This document shows, in pieces, positions 18,665-30,606 of a stretch of 37,885 nucleotides of DNA. The translations under genes and the position numbers were made by a program. Origin of the DNA: Sulfuritalea sp. (GTDB lineage: Bacteria; Pseudomonadota; Gammaproteobacteria; Burkholderiales; Rhodocyclaceae); assembly GCA_020048435.1 (NCBI GenBank), contig JAIFMO010000223.1, forward strand, positions 1 through 37,885. Reading direction: 5' to 3'. Position 1 is the stretch's first letter. Every line of letters begins with the position of its first letter. The notes beneath the pieces were generated by a model that saw nothing but the letters and a program-made list of their open reading frames with translations, searched no databases and was not told the origin of the DNA.

Positions 18665-19309
18665 TCAGGGCGACCAGCGCATGAAATTACCGAGCAACGC
18701 GAGGCCGGCCTGTGCGCTTTTCTCGGGGTGGAACTGTACCGCGAAGATGTTGCCGCGCGCCACCGCACTGGTAAATGGAATGCCATAAACCGTGGAACCG
18801 GTAATCACCTCCGGCGACACCGGTTCGACGTAGTAGCTGTGCACGAAATAGAAGCGGCTGCCGTTGGCAATATCGTGCCAGAGTGGGTGCGGTTCGGCCT
18901 GCTCGACGCCGTTCCAGCCCATGTGCGGCACCTTGAGGCGACTGCCGCTGCCATCGGTGGCGAACATCGCCTCCTCGGGGAAGCGGCGTACCTGGCCGGG
19001 GAAGAGGCCGAGGCCGGGCACGTCGCCCTCCTCGCTGTGCTCGAACAGCATTTGCAGGCCGATGCAGATGCCGAGGAAAGGCTTGTTCGCCGCCGCGTCG
19101 ATCACGGCCTGGCGCAATCCGCGTTCGCCAAGCTGGCGCATGCAGTCGGGCATCGCGCCCTGCCCGGGGACGACGACGCGGTCGGCTGCCGCCACCTGTG
19201 CCGGATCGGCGGTAACCAGAACTTTGGCAGTGGGCGCAACATGTTCGATCGCCTTGGCGACCGAACGCAAGTTACCCATGCCGTAATCAACAACAGCGAC
19301 TGTCGTCAT
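18665..19309 (-). CDS. hisH: Imidazole glycerol phosphate synthase glutaminase subunit
   Basis: [40 protein letters not shown]; start trimmed from the over-long track ORF. Confidence 0.96.
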   Translation of the reverse strand: MTTVAVVDYGMGNLRSVAKAIEHVAPTAKVLVTADPAQVAAADRVVVPGQGAMPDCMRQLGERGLRQAVIDAAANKPFLGICIGLQMLFEHSEEGDVPGLGLFPGQVRRFPEEAMFATDGSGSRLKVPHMGWNGVEQAEPHPLWHDIANGSRFYFVHSYYVEPVSPEVITGSTVYGIPFTSAVARGNIFAVQFHPEKSAQAGLALLGNFMRWSP

Positions 19310-19319
19310 GATGCGGTGC

Positions 19320-19907
19320 TCAGAGCGTGCCTTTGGTCGAGGGAATCGCGCCGGCGGCGCGGGCATCGTCGGCAACGGCCATGCGCAGAGCGCGACCGAA
19401 AGCCTTGAACACCGTTTCGGCCTGGTGGTGGGCGTTGTCGCCGCGCAGGTTGTCGATGTGCGCGGTGATGGCGGCATGATTGACCAGGCCCTGGAAAAAC
19501 TCGCGCACCAGATCGATATCGAATTCGCCGACGCTGCCGCGGGTGAAATCAACATTGAAAACAAGCCCCGGCCGGCCGGAGAGATCGATCACCACGCGCG
19601 ATAGCGCCTCATCGAGCGGCACATAGGCATGGCCGTAGCGGACGAGGCCCTTCTTGTCGCCCCAGGCCTGCGCCAGCGCCTGGCCGAAGGTGATGCCGAC
19701 ATCTTCAACGGTGTGATGGGCGTCGATGTGCAGGTCGCCTTGCGCTTCGACTTCGAGGTCGAGCATGCCGTGGCGGGCGATCTGATCGAGCATGTGATCG
19801 AAAAATCCGACGCCGGTGGCAAGTTGCGACTTGCCCGAGCCGTCAAGATCGACTTTGACCCGAATACGGGTTTCGAGGGTGTTACGGTGCACTTCGGCGC
19901 GGCGCAT
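19320..19907 (-). CDS. hisB: Imidazoleglycerol-phosphate dehydratase
   Basis: [48 protein letters not shown]; start trimmed to [13 protein letters not shown]. Confidence 0.96.
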   Translation of the reverse strand: MRRAEVHRNTLETRIRVKVDLDGSGKSQLATGVGFFDHMLDQIARHGMLDLEVEAQGDLHIDAHHTVEDVGITFGQALAQAWGDKKGLVRYGHAYVPLDEALSRVVIDLSGRPGLVFNVDFTRGSVGEFDIDLVREFFQGLVNHAAITAHIDNLRGDNAHHQAETVFKAFGRALRMAVADDARAAGAIPSTKGTL

Positions 19908-20003
19908 GGCGTTGGCGTCAGGGTTGAAACGAACGGCATGATACCATTTCGCGCCTGCTGCAACCGCTACCCCACCGAACCCACCGTCGTCCACACCGCC
20001 ACC

Positions 20004-21092
20004 ATGAGCCGCTACTGGAGCACCGTCGTCAAGGGCCTCACGCCCTATGTTCCGGGCGAGCAACCCAAGCTCGCCAATCTCGTCAAGCTCAACACCAACG
20101 AGAACCCCTACGGCCCGAGTCCGCGGGTGCTGGAAGCGTTGCGCATCGAACTGGGCGAGCGCGGCGATAACCTGCGCCTCTATCCCGACCCCAATGCCGA
20201 CCGTCTCAAGGCCGCCGTTGCCAGCTTTTTCGGCAACATCGAGCCGCGTCAGGTTTTCGTCGGCAATGGTTCCGACGAAGTACTGGGCCACGTTTTCCTC
20301 GCCCTGCTCAAGCATGAGCGGCCTATCCTGTTCCCCGACATCACCTACAGTTTTTATCCCGTCTATTGCGGGCTCTACGACATCGAATACCAGGCCGTGC
20401 CGCTCGACGACGCTTTTGCCATCCGCGTTGCCGACTACGCCCGGCCAAGGGGTGAAATTGGCGGCATCGTTTTCCCCAATCCCAACGCACCCACCGGCCG
20501 CGGCCTGCCGCTGGCCGACATCGCCCGGCTGCTGGCAGCGAACCCGGATTCGGTGGTGGTGATCGACGAAGCCTACATCGACTTCGGCGGCCCCGGCTTC
20601 GATTCGGCCATCGCGCTGGTGAATCAGCACCCCAACCTGCTGGTGGTGCAAACCCTGTCCAAATCGCGCTCGCTGGCCGGCCTGCGCGTTGGTTTCGCCG
20701 TTGGCCACCCCGACCTGATCGAGGCGCTGGAGCGGGTCAAGAACAGCTTCAACTCCTACCCGCTCGACCGCCTCGCCATCGCCGGCGCGGTGGCCGCGCT
20801 GGAAGACCGCGAGTGGTTTGAACGCACGCGCCAGGCGGTGATCCGCAGCCGCGTCAAACTGGTCGCCGATCTTGCCGCGCTGGGTTTCGAGGTGTTGCCA
20901 TCGCAGGCCAATTTCGTTTTCGCCCGCCATCCGCGACACGACGCCGAAAAGTCGGCGCTAGCGCTACGGCAACGCTCGATCATCGTGCGTCATTTCAGGT
21001 TGCCACGCATCGACCAGTTCCTGCGCATCACCATCGGCACCGACGCCCAGTGCGAAACGCTGGTCACGGCGCTGCGCGAAATCCTCGGCTAG
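20004..21092 (+). CDS. hisC: Histidinol-phosphate aminotransferase
   Basis: [66 protein letters not shown]. Confidence 0.96.
   Translation: MSRYWSTVVKGLTPYVPGEQPKLANLVKLNTNENPYGPSPRVLEALRIELGERGDNLRLYPDPNADRLKAAVASFFGNIEPRQVFVGNGSDEVLGHVFLALLKHERPILFPDITYSFYPVYCGLYDIEYQAVPLDDAFAIRVADYARPRGEIGGIVFPNPNAPTGRGLPLADIARLLAANPDSVVVIDEAYIDFGGPGFDSAIALVNQHPNLLVVQTLSKSRSLAGLRVGFAVGHPDLIEALERVKNSFNSYPLDRLAIAGAVAALEDREWFERTRQAVIRSRVKLVADLAALGFEVLPSQANFVFARHPRHDAEKSALALRQRSIIVRHFRLPRIDQFLRITIGTDAQCETLVTALREILG
20946..20971 (+). repeat. Dispersed 26-bp repeat, copy 5, inside hisC
   Basis: gaaaagtcggcgctagcgctacggca. Confidence 0.92.
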
Positions 21093-21126
21093 AAACCCGG
21101 CCGGAAACACCCTCCACCCTCGCGGG

Positions 21127-22734
21127 CTACATCCCCCAGACGCCGATGGCGTGGCCGGCGCTTTGCTCGGTGCGGTGCCAGATGCGCTCGTCCCAGCTTT
21201 TCCCGGGACGACGGTCGAAGATGATCAGATAGGCCTCGTTGGCCCCGCAACGATCGGCGTAATCGGCGGTTTGCGCCAGCCCTTCGGCCAGTGTCGCCTC
21301 CGGCGCTTTCTTCAAGAGTTTTAGTTCGATCACAACGCGCTGCACCGGGCCGAGATAGCCCTGCGCTTCATCGATGGGCCACTCCAGAAACAGATCGGTG
21401 CGCCGCCGGCCCAAGCCGTATTCGCGGTTGATGCGACCGCCGCCGTTCACGATGCGCTGTAAAAACGCCTGCATCAACAGTTGCGGGCCGGCTTCCTTGT
21501 AGTTGAAGCCGTCGATCCAGGCGTCGGATTGCTCGCGGAAGAACTGCTGGAAGGCCCCCAGCAGCTTGGGCATGTCCAGCCGGCGCAGCGGCGTCAGGTA
21601 CCACGGCTGGTCGTGGGCAATGCGCGTTTGCGTCACCCAGGTCAGGTCGCGCGGGATGACTTCGCGGTAGATGCGGTTGGAAATGGCGAGCTGCGGCCGG
21701 GTGCGGATCAGGCCGAGGTCTTCGACATACTGCTGATCGTCAGTGGAGACCCGGTCCAGCACCTCGTCACCTTCCAGCAAGGCGGCCACGACGTTGTGCA
21801 CGCGCGCCTCCTGCAACTTGTCGGAGAGTTGGTCGAGGTGGGTGGCGCGGCTCTGGATCAGCCGTTCGCGGGCGGCCTTGTAACGCTCCAGCGTGATGGG
21901 CAGGGTGCGATTGCGCAGTTCCCGGTCTTTCCATGTCACTTCATAGCCCAAGGCATTCACCAGCCAGGGCTGACCGAAGGTGTCTTCCCACAGTTCGGGG
22001 TAGATGGCCGGGTCGATGGCCTGACCGGCTTCATCCTCATGCTGGCGCCACAACGTCTCACACTCGGCGCGGATAAAGTTGCCCAGGCGCAGGGATTCGG
22101 CCTTGATGTTGAAGGCCGAGCCACCGGTGATGATTTCGTGGTGGGCGGTGTGGATGCGATAGTCGCGCACATCGCGCACACCGCACAGCACGACCGTCTG
22201 CGGGAAGGCTTGCGGCCGTTGCGCGTAGCCGGCGCGAATCTGCCGCAGCAGCGAGATCAAACTGTCGCCGACAAGGGCATCGACTTCGTCGAGCAGCAGC
22301 ACGGTGGGCCGTGGGTCGGTGGGCCGTGGATCGGTGGCGGACCAGTGCGCCAGCAACTGCCGCCAGCGATCACCGGCGGGAATTTGCGGGCCGGCATCTT
22401 TCAGCCAGGCCAGCAGGCTGTCGTCACCCAGATAATACTGGGCAGCGAAGGCCATGGCGCTGCAAGCGATGGCGATGCCTTGCTCCATGTCGCCGCGCGC
22501 CGCCTGCGCGCCTTCGATGTTGACATACAGCGCACGGAAGCGGCGTTGGGTATTGAGGTGAAGCATCAGCGCCAGCAGCGAAGTGGTCTTGCCGGTCTGG
22601 CGCGGAGCGTACAGGGAGAAGTAACGCTGCTGGTCGATCAACACCTCGATCTCGGCCAGATCGATACGCGCCAGCGGATCGATCATGTAGTGCCGGCCCG
22701 GGACGGACGGCCCGGCGGTGTTGAATGTTTTCAT
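21127..22734 (-). CDS. AAA ATPase (AAA-like/AAA_35 type) with PD-(D/E)XK nuclease-like C-terminus
   Basis: RYFSLYAPRQTGKTTSLLALM (Walker A); VLLLDEVDALVG (Walker B); C-terminal GRRRTDLFLEW...RVVIELKLLK...AYLIIFDRR. Confidence 0.8.
   Translation of the reverse strand: MKTFNTAGPSVPGRHYMIDPLARIDLAEIEVLIDQQRYFSLYAPRQTGKTTSLLALMLHLNTQRRFRALYVNIEGAQAARGDMEQGIAIACSAMAFAAQYYLGDDSLLAWLKDAGPQIPAGDRWRQLLAHWSATDPRPTDPRPTVLLLDEVDALVGDSLISLLRQIRAGYAQRPQAFPQTVVLCGVRDVRDYRIHTAHHEIITGGSAFNIKAESLRLGNFIRAECETLWRQHEDEAGQAIDPAIYPELWEDTFGQPWLVNALGYEVTWKDRELRNRTLPITLERYKAARERLIQSRATHLDQLSDKLQEARVHNVVAALLEGDEVLDRVSTDDQQYVEDLGLIRTRPQLAISNRIYREVIPRDLTWVTQTRIAHDQPWYLTPLRRLDMPKLLGAFQQFFREQSDAWIDGFNYKEAGPQLLMQAFLQRIVNGGGRINREYGLGRRRTDLFLEWPIDEAQGYLGPVQRVVIELKLLKKAPEATLAEGLAQTADYADRCGANEAYLIIFDRRPGKSWDERIWHRTEQSAGHAIGVWGM
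22306..22335 (-). repeat. 15-bp tandem duplication encoding TDPRP-TDPRP before Walker B
   Basis: gggccgtgggtcggt / gggccgtggatcggt (14 of 15 identical). Confidence 0.85.
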
Positions 22735-22757
22735 GAGGCCATCATGCCAGCCAGCCC

Positions 22758-22783
22758 AAAAAGTCGGCGGTAGCGGTACGGCA
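22758..22783 (+). repeat. Dispersed 26-bp repeat, copy 6, intergenic
   Basis: aaaaagtcggcggtagcggtacggca. Confidence 0.95.
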
Positions 22784-22821
22784 GCGCGCCCGCCCCGCTC
22801 TGCCCGACCCTGGGGATGCCG

Positions 22822-23751
22822 TCAATAAATGGCCGGTACGATCATCTCCCTTGGCACGGGATTCCGCAGGTAGTCCGGGTTGTACACGCGTTCCGGCAAG
22901 GCGACGGGATCGCGCTCGATTTCCTCGTAGGCGACATGGCTCAACAGGTGATGGATGCAGTTGAGTCGGGCCTTTTTCTTATCCACCGCCTCGATGATCC
23001 ACCAGGGCGCTTCGGGGATATGGGTGCGTTCCAGCATGATTTCCTTGGCCTTGGTGTACCGCTCCCAGTTGCGGCGCGATTCCATGTCCATCGGACTCAG
23101 CTTCCATTGTTTGAGTGGATCGTGGATGCGCATCTTGAAGCGCATTTCCTGCTCATCGTCGGTGATGGAAAACCAGTACTTGATGAGGATGATGCCCGAA
23201 CGGATGAGCATCTTTTCGAATTCCGGCACGGTGCGAAAGAATTCCTCGTAATCCTCATCGCTGCAAAACTCCATGACCTTTTCCACGCCGGCCCGGTTGT
23301 ACCAGCTACGATCAAACAGCACGATCTCGCCGCCGGCCGGCAGATGCGACACATAACGCTGGAAATACCACTGGGTGCGTTCCCGCTCGCTCGGCGCCGG
23401 CAAGGCCGCCACGCGACAAACGCGGGGGTTGAGGCGCTGGGTGATGCGCTTGATGACGCCGCCCTTGCCGGCCGCGTCGCGGCCTTCGAACAGAACCACC
23501 ACCTTCAGCTTCTTGTGCACCACCCAGTCCTGCAATTTGACCAGTTCGCCCTGCAGCCGGAACAGCTCCTTGAAATAGAAATGCCGATCCAGACCCGGCG
23601 TCTCGCACGCCGCCGTCGTGGCCTCGGCGATCAGCGCATTCATGCGGTCATCGTCGATTTCCATTTCCAGCTCTTCATCAAAGCTGTCCAGCAAATCTTC
23701 TTGAATCCGGCGCTCGTAATCCGCGCGCTGCTTGATCTTATTTACGCTCAT
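22822..23751 (-). CDS. ppk2: Polyphosphate kinase 2
   Basis: KVVVLFEGRDAAGKGGVIKRITQRLNPRVCRVAALPAPSERERTQWYFQRYVSHLPAGGEIVLFDRSWYNRAGVEKVM. Confidence 0.96.
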   Translation of the reverse strand: MSVNKIKQRADYERRIQEDLLDSFDEELEMEIDDDRMNALIAEATTAACETPGLDRHFYFKELFRLQGELVKLQDWVVHKKLKVVVLFEGRDAAGKGGVIKRITQRLNPRVCRVAALPAPSERERTQWYFQRYVSHLPAGGEIVLFDRSWYNRAGVEKVMEFCSDEDYEEFFRTVPEFEKMLIRSGIILIKYWFSITDDEQEMRFKMRIHDPLKQWKLSPMDMESRRNWERYTKAKEIMLERTHIPEAPWWIIEAVDKKKARLNCIHHLLSHVAYEEIERDPVALPERVYNPDYLRNPVPREMIVPAIY

Positions 23752-23950
23752 TGAAATTGACTCCCCGTGATGTTTGATCGACGGAAGTATACAAACCTCT
23801 ACCGCGCCGCGCTCAAAAAGCATCAATCACTTCAGCCTCCCCGCCACCAGCGACTTCAGCAAGGTGGGCGAGCTCGATTCCCGAATTTCGAGCAGGGCGA
23901 CAATTCATCAACCCGCAAATACGGTGGCAACAGCTTGGGTCGGATCATCA

Positions 23951-23991
23951 CCCTCAAATTTGAGGGCTCAGTTGCGGCGGACTCGTCCGCC
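23951..23991. other. Two adjacent palindromes: CCCTCAAATTTGAGGG (23951-23966) and GGCGGA-CTCG-TCCGCC (23976-23991)
   Basis: Perfect inverted repeats in the ppk2/hemerythrin intergenic region. Confidence 0.6.
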
Positions 23992-24046
23992 CATGACGCG
24001 TAGAGCGGAAAGCGCGTGGCGTCGAAGGGCAACGCCGCCAAAAAAA

Positions 24047-24532
24047 TCAGTGTCTGCCGCCTGAGCGGAAAAAGCGACCCAGCAAGCCGGAAATGAAGCC
24101 GGATTTCCCTTTGTCTGACGCATCTTGCCCGCCCGCCTTGTTGGCAAGCATCTTCTGAACGGTGCTGGCGTAGTCGTGATCTTCGCTGGCAATGTGGTTG
24201 ATCAACCAGGTTGTCAGCATGGTGTGCAATTCGTCGACGACGTCCTCGCCCTTGGCGGCGCGCATCGTGAAACCGGTGACACGCTTGATGAAGAGTTCAT
24301 GGACTTTTTGGTGCGGCTTGAGAAACTTGTAGCCCGCCTCTTCCATCATCGATTCTTCGAAGCTGAAATGCGACTGGGTGTAATCAACCAGTTGCTCGAT
24401 AACTTCGCCAACCAGGGTCTTGTCGCCCTTTGTCTTGGCTACCTCGAGGTGGTTTACGTAGGTAACGATCCGCTTGTGCTGTGCGTCAATGACCTCGATA
24501 CCGGTATCGAGCTTGCTGTCCCAAACGAGCAT
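24047..24532 (-). CDS. Bacteriohemerythrin
   Basis: LVWDSKLDTGIEVIDAQHKRIVTYVNHL; HFSFEESMMEEAGYKFLKPHQKVHELF; LINHIASEDHDYA. Confidence 0.95.
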   Translation of the reverse strand: MLVWDSKLDTGIEVIDAQHKRIVTYVNHLEVAKTKGDKTLVGEVIEQLVDYTQSHFSFEESMMEEAGYKFLKPHQKVHELFIKRVTGFTMRAAKGEDVVDELHTMLTTWLINHIASEDHDYASTVQKMLANKAGGQDASDKGKSGFISGLLGRFFRSGGRH

Positions 24533-24630
24533 GATGCTTCTCCCTTGACTGAGAAATCCACTAGAACTTTAGTGTTATACGCTCGATCTGGCTGGCGGGA
24601 AACACGTGCATCAAATTTTCATATTTCGGA

Positions 24631-25953
24631 TCAACGCACCAGGCGCAATTCGGCCGCACGGGCATGCGCAATCAGGCCTTCGCCGCGAGCCAGGATCGAG
24701 GCAATGGGCCCCAGCGTCTGCGCGCCGGCTGCGGATACGTCGATCAGGCTGGTGCGCTTCTGGAAGTCGTAAACACCGAGCGGACTGGAGAAGCGGGCGC
24801 TACGCGACGTCGGCAACACATGGTTCGGCCCGGCGCAGTAGTCGCCGAGCGATTCGGAGGTGTAATGGCCCATGAAGATGGCGCCGGCGTGGCGAATCTT
24901 GTCGAGCAGCGCGCGCGGATTCTCGACCGACAATTCAAGATGCTCGGGCGCGATGCGGTTGGCGATGGCGCAGGCTTCGTCAAGGTCGGCAACATGGATC
25001 AGGGCGCCGCGACCGGCAAGCGAGGCGGCGATGGTGTCGCGGCGCGGCATGGTCGGCAGCAGTTTTTCGATGCTGGCGGCGACGCGCTCGATGAAGGCGA
25101 CATCGGGACAGAGCAGGATGGACTGAGCCAGCTCGTCGTGCTCGGCCTGGGCGAAGAGGTCGATGGCGGTCCAGTCCGGGTCGCCCGAGCCGTCGGCGAT
25201 GATCAGCACTTCCGAGGGACCGGCCACCATGTCGATGCCAACGGTGCCGAAGACGCGCCGCTTGGCGCTGGCGACATAGGCGTTGCCGGGGCCGACGATC
25301 TTATCGACCTGCGGGATGGTTTGCGTGCCGTAAGCCAACGCCGCCACGGCCTGGGCGCCGCCGATGGTGAAGACGCGGTCGACACCGGTCAGATGGGCGG
25401 CGGCCAGCACCAGCGCATTTTTTTCGCCGCGCGGCGTCGGCACCACCATGATGAGTTCATTCACGCCCGCCACTTTGGCCGGCAAGGCGTTCATCAGCAC
25501 GGAACTGGGATAGGCGGCCTTGCCGCCGGGCACATAGAGGCCGACGCGGTCGAGCGGCGTGACTTTCTGGCCCAGGCGCGTGCCGCTCATTGGCCCTTCT
25601 GTTTCCGTGTATTCCCACGACTCGATCTTTTGCTTCTCGTGGTAAGCGCGCACGCGGGCGGCGGCGGCTTCGAGCGCGGTGCGCTGTTCGGCGGGGAGAC
25701 CATCGAACGCGGCTTTCAAAACCGCTTGCGGCAGTTCGAGCTCGGGCATCGCCTGCGCGTCGAGTTGGTCAAAACGGCGGGTGTAGTCGAGCACGGCGAC
25801 GTCGCCGAGGCTGCGCACGTTGGCGAGAATTTCGGCGACGGTGCGCTCGATGGCGTCGTCGGTAGAATTATCGAAAGCCAGCAGGGCGTCGAGCATCGAC
25901 AGGAATTGCGGCGCGCGACTGGAGAGGCGACGTATCGTCGCGGCCTGGCTCAT
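24631..25953 (-). CDS. hisD: Histidinol dehydrogenase
   Basis: [67 protein letters not shown]. Confidence 0.97.
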   Translation of the reverse strand: MSQAATIRRLSSRAPQFLSMLDALLAFDNSTDDAIERTVAEILANVRSLGDVAVLDYTRRFDQLDAQAMPELELPQAVLKAAFDGLPAEQRTALEAAAARVRAYHEKQKIESWEYTETEGPMSGTRLGQKVTPLDRVGLYVPGGKAAYPSSVLMNALPAKVAGVNELIMVVPTPRGEKNALVLAAAHLTGVDRVFTIGGAQAVAALAYGTQTIPQVDKIVGPGNAYVASAKRRVFGTVGIDMVAGPSEVLIIADGSGDPDWTAIDLFAQAEHDELAQSILLCPDVAFIERVAASIEKLLPTMPRRDTIAASLAGRGALIHVADLDEACAIANRIAPEHLELSVENPRALLDKIRHAGAIFMGHYTSESLGDYCAGPNHVLPTSRSARFSSPLGVYDFQKRTSLIDVSAAGAQTLGPIASILARGEGLIAHARAAELRLVR

Positions 25954-26591
25954 TTGATCGCTCCGGCAATGGCGTCGATGACGGGTTGCAACTGGTCGCG
26001 CTTCAGCTTGAGCGCGGCCTGATTGACCACCAGCCGCGAGGAGATCGGCATGATGTCTTCGACCTCAACCAGGTTGTTGGCCTTGAGCGTGCCGCCGGAC
26101 GAGACCAGATCGACGATGGCTTCGGCCAGACCGGCCAGCGGCGCCAGTTCCATCGAGCCGTAGAGCTTGATGAGGTCGACATGGACGCCCTTGGCGGCAA
26201 AATGTTCGCGGGCAGTGTTGATATATTTGGTGGCAATGCGCAGCCGCGCACCGCGTTGCACGGCGGCGGCGTAGTCGAAGCCGACCGGCGCGGCGACACT
26301 CATGCGGCACCTGGCAATCTTCAGATCGAGCGGCTGGTAGAGGCCGGCGCCGCCATGTTCGATCAGCACGTCCTTGCCTGCAATGCCTAGATCGGCCGCG
26401 CCGTATTGCACATAGGTCGGCACGTCGGAAGCGCGCACGATAACGACACGCACATCGTCGCGATTGGTGCCGATGATGAGCTTGCGCGACGATTCGGGGT
26501 TTTCGCTGGGCACGATGCCGGCGGCGGCAAGCAACGGTAGCGTTTCCTCAAAAATGCGGCCCTTGGAGAGGGCGATGGTGATTTGTGACAT
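25950..26591 (-). CDS. hisG: ATP phosphoribosyltransferase (short form)
   Basis: [41 protein letters not shown]; 213 aa. Confidence 0.96.
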   Translation of the reverse strand: MSQITIALSKGRIFEETLPLLAAAGIVPSENPESSRKLIIGTNRDDVRVVIVRASDVPTYVQYGAADLGIAGKDVLIEHGGAGLYQPLDLKIARCRMSVAAPVGFDYAAAVQRGARLRIATKYINTAREHFAAKGVHVDLIKLYGSMELAPLAGLAEAIVDLVSSGGTLKANNLVEVEDIMPISSRLVVNQAALKLKRDQLQPVIDAIAGAIK

Positions 26592-26595
26592 GACT

Positions 26596-28105
<1,510 letters not shown>

Positions 28106-28106
28106 G

Positions 28107-28862
28107 TCACATCCTCAATTTGTAGCCGCGCCGCAGCAGTTCCAGCGTCAGGGCGGCGAGCAGGGCAAAGCATAAGCCAACGACAGCCAGGCTGAACCAG
28201 GGCGAAATGTCGGAAACGCCGAGGAAGCCATGACGGAAGCCGTCGATCATGTAGAAAAACGGGTTCCAGTGTGAAACCTCGCGCCAGAACGGCGGCAGCG
28301 AATGGATCGAGTAGAACACGCCCGAAAGAAAGGTGAGCGGCATGATAATGAAATTCTGGAAGCCGGCAAGCTGGTCGAACTTGTCGGCCCACAGGCCGCC
28401 GATGATGCCGAGCGTGCCAAGCAGCGCACCAGCGAGCAACCCGAAGACGAGTATCCACAGTGGCGCCGCGACGGCAGCACCGGTAAAAGCCAATGTCGCC
28501 AGGAACACGCCCATGCCGACCATCAGGCCGCGCAAAGTGGCGGCCAGAACAAAAGCGGCCCAGAACTCCACGTAGGAAATCGGCGGCAGCAACATGAAGA
28601 CCACGCTGCCGGTAACCTTGGCCTGGATCAGCGACGAGGAAGAATTGGCGAAGGCGTTCTGAAGCAGGGACATCATCACCAGTCCCGGCACGAGGAAGGC
28701 GACGTAAGGCACGCTGTCATAGACGCGCACATGGTCGGCCAGCACATGGGAGAAGATCAGCAAGTAGAGCACGGCGGTCAGCACCGGCGCGGCCAGCGTC
28801 TGGAAGGCGACCTTCCAGAAACGCATCACCTCGCGTTGCAGCAGTGTCGGAAAGCCGCTCAT
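28107..28862 (-). CDS. ABC-2 type transporter permease
   Basis: About 6 TM; ABC-2 permease motifs (SVVFMLLPPISYVEFW; LTFLSGVFYSIHSLPPFWR); next to the ATPase. Confidence 0.92.
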   Translation of the reverse strand: MSGFPTLLQREVMRFWKVAFQTLAAPVLTAVLYLLIFSHVLADHVRVYDSVPYVAFLVPGLVMMSLLQNAFANSSSSLIQAKVTGSVVFMLLPPISYVEFWAAFVLAATLRGLMVGMGVFLATLAFTGAAVAAPLWILVFGLLAGALLGTLGIIGGLWADKFDQLAGFQNFIIMPLTFLSGVFYSIHSLPPFWREVSHWNPFFYMIDGFRHGFLGVSDISPWFSLAVVGLCFALLAALTLELLRRGYKLRM

Positions 28863-29605
28863 TTTGGCGCCCCGGCTTCAGCCTGCCGCATCACCCGCAC
28901 GAAGGCTGCTTCCAGACTGGTGGCTTCGCTGGAAAAAAGTTGCAGCAGATTGGCGGTGGTGTCGAGGGCAACGATGCGCCCGGCCTTCATCATGGCAATG
29001 CGCCCGCACAAGGCTTCGGCTTCTTCCAGATAGTGCGTGGTCAGCACGATGGTGTGGCCTTCGGTATTGAGGCGGCGGATGAAACGCCAGAGCGCCTGCC
29101 GCAGTTCGACATCAACACCGGCGGTCGGCTCGTCAAGCACGATGACGGGTGGCTTGTGCACCAGCGCCTGGGCCACCAGTACGCGGCGCTTCATGCCGCC
29201 GGAGAGCGAGCGCATGTTGGCGTCGGCCTTTTCGGCGAGGTCGAGGTTGGCAAGCAGTTCGTCGATCCAGGCATCATTGCGGCGCAGACCGTAGTAGCCG
29301 GACTGGATGCGCAGGGTTTCGCGCACGCTGAAGAATGGATCGAAGACAAGCTCCTGCGGCACCATGCCGAGATTGCGCCGCGCCGCCATGGCGTCAGTCT
29401 GGACATCGTGGCCCATTACTTCGAGCTTGCCACTGTCGGGCCGCGCCAGCCCGGCCAGGGTTGAGATCAGGGTGGTCTTGCCGGCGCCGTTGGGACCCAG
29501 CAGACCGAAGAACTCACCCTTGGCAACATCGAGGTCAATGCCGGCCAGTGCCTGTGTCGCGCCGAAACGCTTGGTTACACCGGCAACGCGAATGGCGGAA
29601 GACAT
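28859..29605 (-). CDS. ABC transporter ATP-binding protein
   Basis: GLLGPNGAGKTTLISTLAG; LSGGMKRRVLVAQALVHKPPVIVLDEPTAGVD. Confidence 0.95.
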   Translation of the reverse strand: MSSAIRVAGVTKRFGATQALAGIDLDVAKGEFFGLLGPNGAGKTTLISTLAGLARPDSGKLEVMGHDVQTDAMAARRNLGMVPQELVFDPFFSVRETLRIQSGYYGLRRNDAWIDELLANLDLAEKADANMRSLSGGMKRRVLVAQALVHKPPVIVLDEPTAGVDVELRQALWRFIRRLNTEGHTIVLTTHYLEEAEALCGRIAMMKAGRIVALDTTANLLQLFSSEATSLEAAFVRVMRQAEAGAPK

Positions 29606-29654
29606 GATGCGGCGGCGGGTTCGGCAGCTGCAGCGAGAATCGGCCGCCGCGCCC

Positions 29655-29936
29655 TCAGGCGAGCGGCAGATATTCGGTCACGCCATAAACCTCGGCGAGA
29701 CTGATGAAATCCTTGGGTGGATGGATGATGCTGATCGACTTGCCAGCGATGCGGGCAGCACGCAACCAGCCAAAAACAACAGACAGGGCCGATGAATCGA
29801 TATCGGTGACCGCGGCAAGATCGATCACGTTGAGGCCACCGGCAACCAGGGCGTTGCCCTCATTGAGCAAGGCAGTCGCAGACGTGAGCGTCATTGCGCC
29901 TTCAACTTCGATGTGATCGCCCGCCGCGCGGATCAT
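29655..29936 (-). CDS. mlaB: STAS-domain protein, MlaB-like
   Basis: Short STAS protein downstream of mlaC; NVIDLAAVTDIDSSALSVVFGWLR. Confidence 0.85.
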   Translation of the reverse strand: MIRAAGDHIEVEGAMTLTSATALLNEGNALVAGGLNVIDLAAVTDIDSSALSVVFGWLRAARIAGKSISIIHPPKDFISLAEVYGVTEYLPLA

Positions 29937-30604
29937 GGGGACGATTTCTTGGCGACGGCGCCTTCGCTGGATTTGTTTTTAGCTTGTAACGCGGCGATCA
30001 GGCCGTCGATGCCGCCCTTGCGTACCTCGCTGGTAAATTCGCCGCGATAGTTGATGACCAGGCTGACACCAGCAACCTCGATGTCATAGACTTTCCAACC
30101 CTGCGGCAATTTTTCCAGATAGTAGTCGAGACCGATGGGCTTGGCGCCTGACTGTTCGATCTGGGTACGCACCTTTACGTCGGTTTCGCCCGCCTGCATC
30201 TTGAAGGGCTTGAAATCGATAGTCTGGTTCTTGTACTCGGTCAGCGCCTTGGAATAGGTACGCACCAGCAGCGTGCGGAACTCGTCGACCAGCACCTTCT
30301 GCTGTGCCGCGCTTGCCTGCTTCCAGTTGAGCGCCACGGCCAGTTGCGTCATGTGGGTAAAGTTGAAGTGCGGCAGTACCTTGGCCTCGACCAGGTCGAT
30401 CGCCTTCCGGTGATTGCCGGACTGGATGTCTTTATCCTTGCGGACGATGTCCAGCACCTCGCTGGTCACGTTCTTGATCAGCAGATCGGGCGCCGTCTCT
30501 TCGGCGTGCGCCGGTGTCAGGATGCCGACATTCAGGCCCAGAACGAACATCAAGCCCAGCATCAGACCCGGCAACGACTTCATGAGATTTCCCTTCAGGT
30601 TCAT
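29933..30604 (-). CDS. mlaC: Phospholipid-binding protein MlaC
   Basis: HFNFTHMTQLAVALNWKQASAAQQKVLVDEFRTLLVRTYSKAL; signal peptide; start could be the internal ATG. Confidence 0.93.
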   Translation of the reverse strand: MNLKGNLMKSLPGLMLGLMFVLGLNVGILTPAHAEETAPDLLIKNVTSEVLDIVRKDKDIQSGNHRKAIDLVEAKVLPHFNFTHMTQLAVALNWKQASAAQQKVLVDEFRTLLVRTYSKALTEYKNQTIDFKPFKMQAGETDVKVRTQIEQSGAKPIGLDYYLEKLPQGWKVYDIEVAGVSLVINYRGEFTSEVRKGGIDGLIAALQAKNKSSEGAVAKKSSP

Positions 30605-30606
30605 GA

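Noticed and set aside
19908-20939. N-terminal extension of the 539-aa ORF containing HisB
   Set aside because: It is antisense to hisC; HisB proper begins at 19907 with a normal length of 195 aa.
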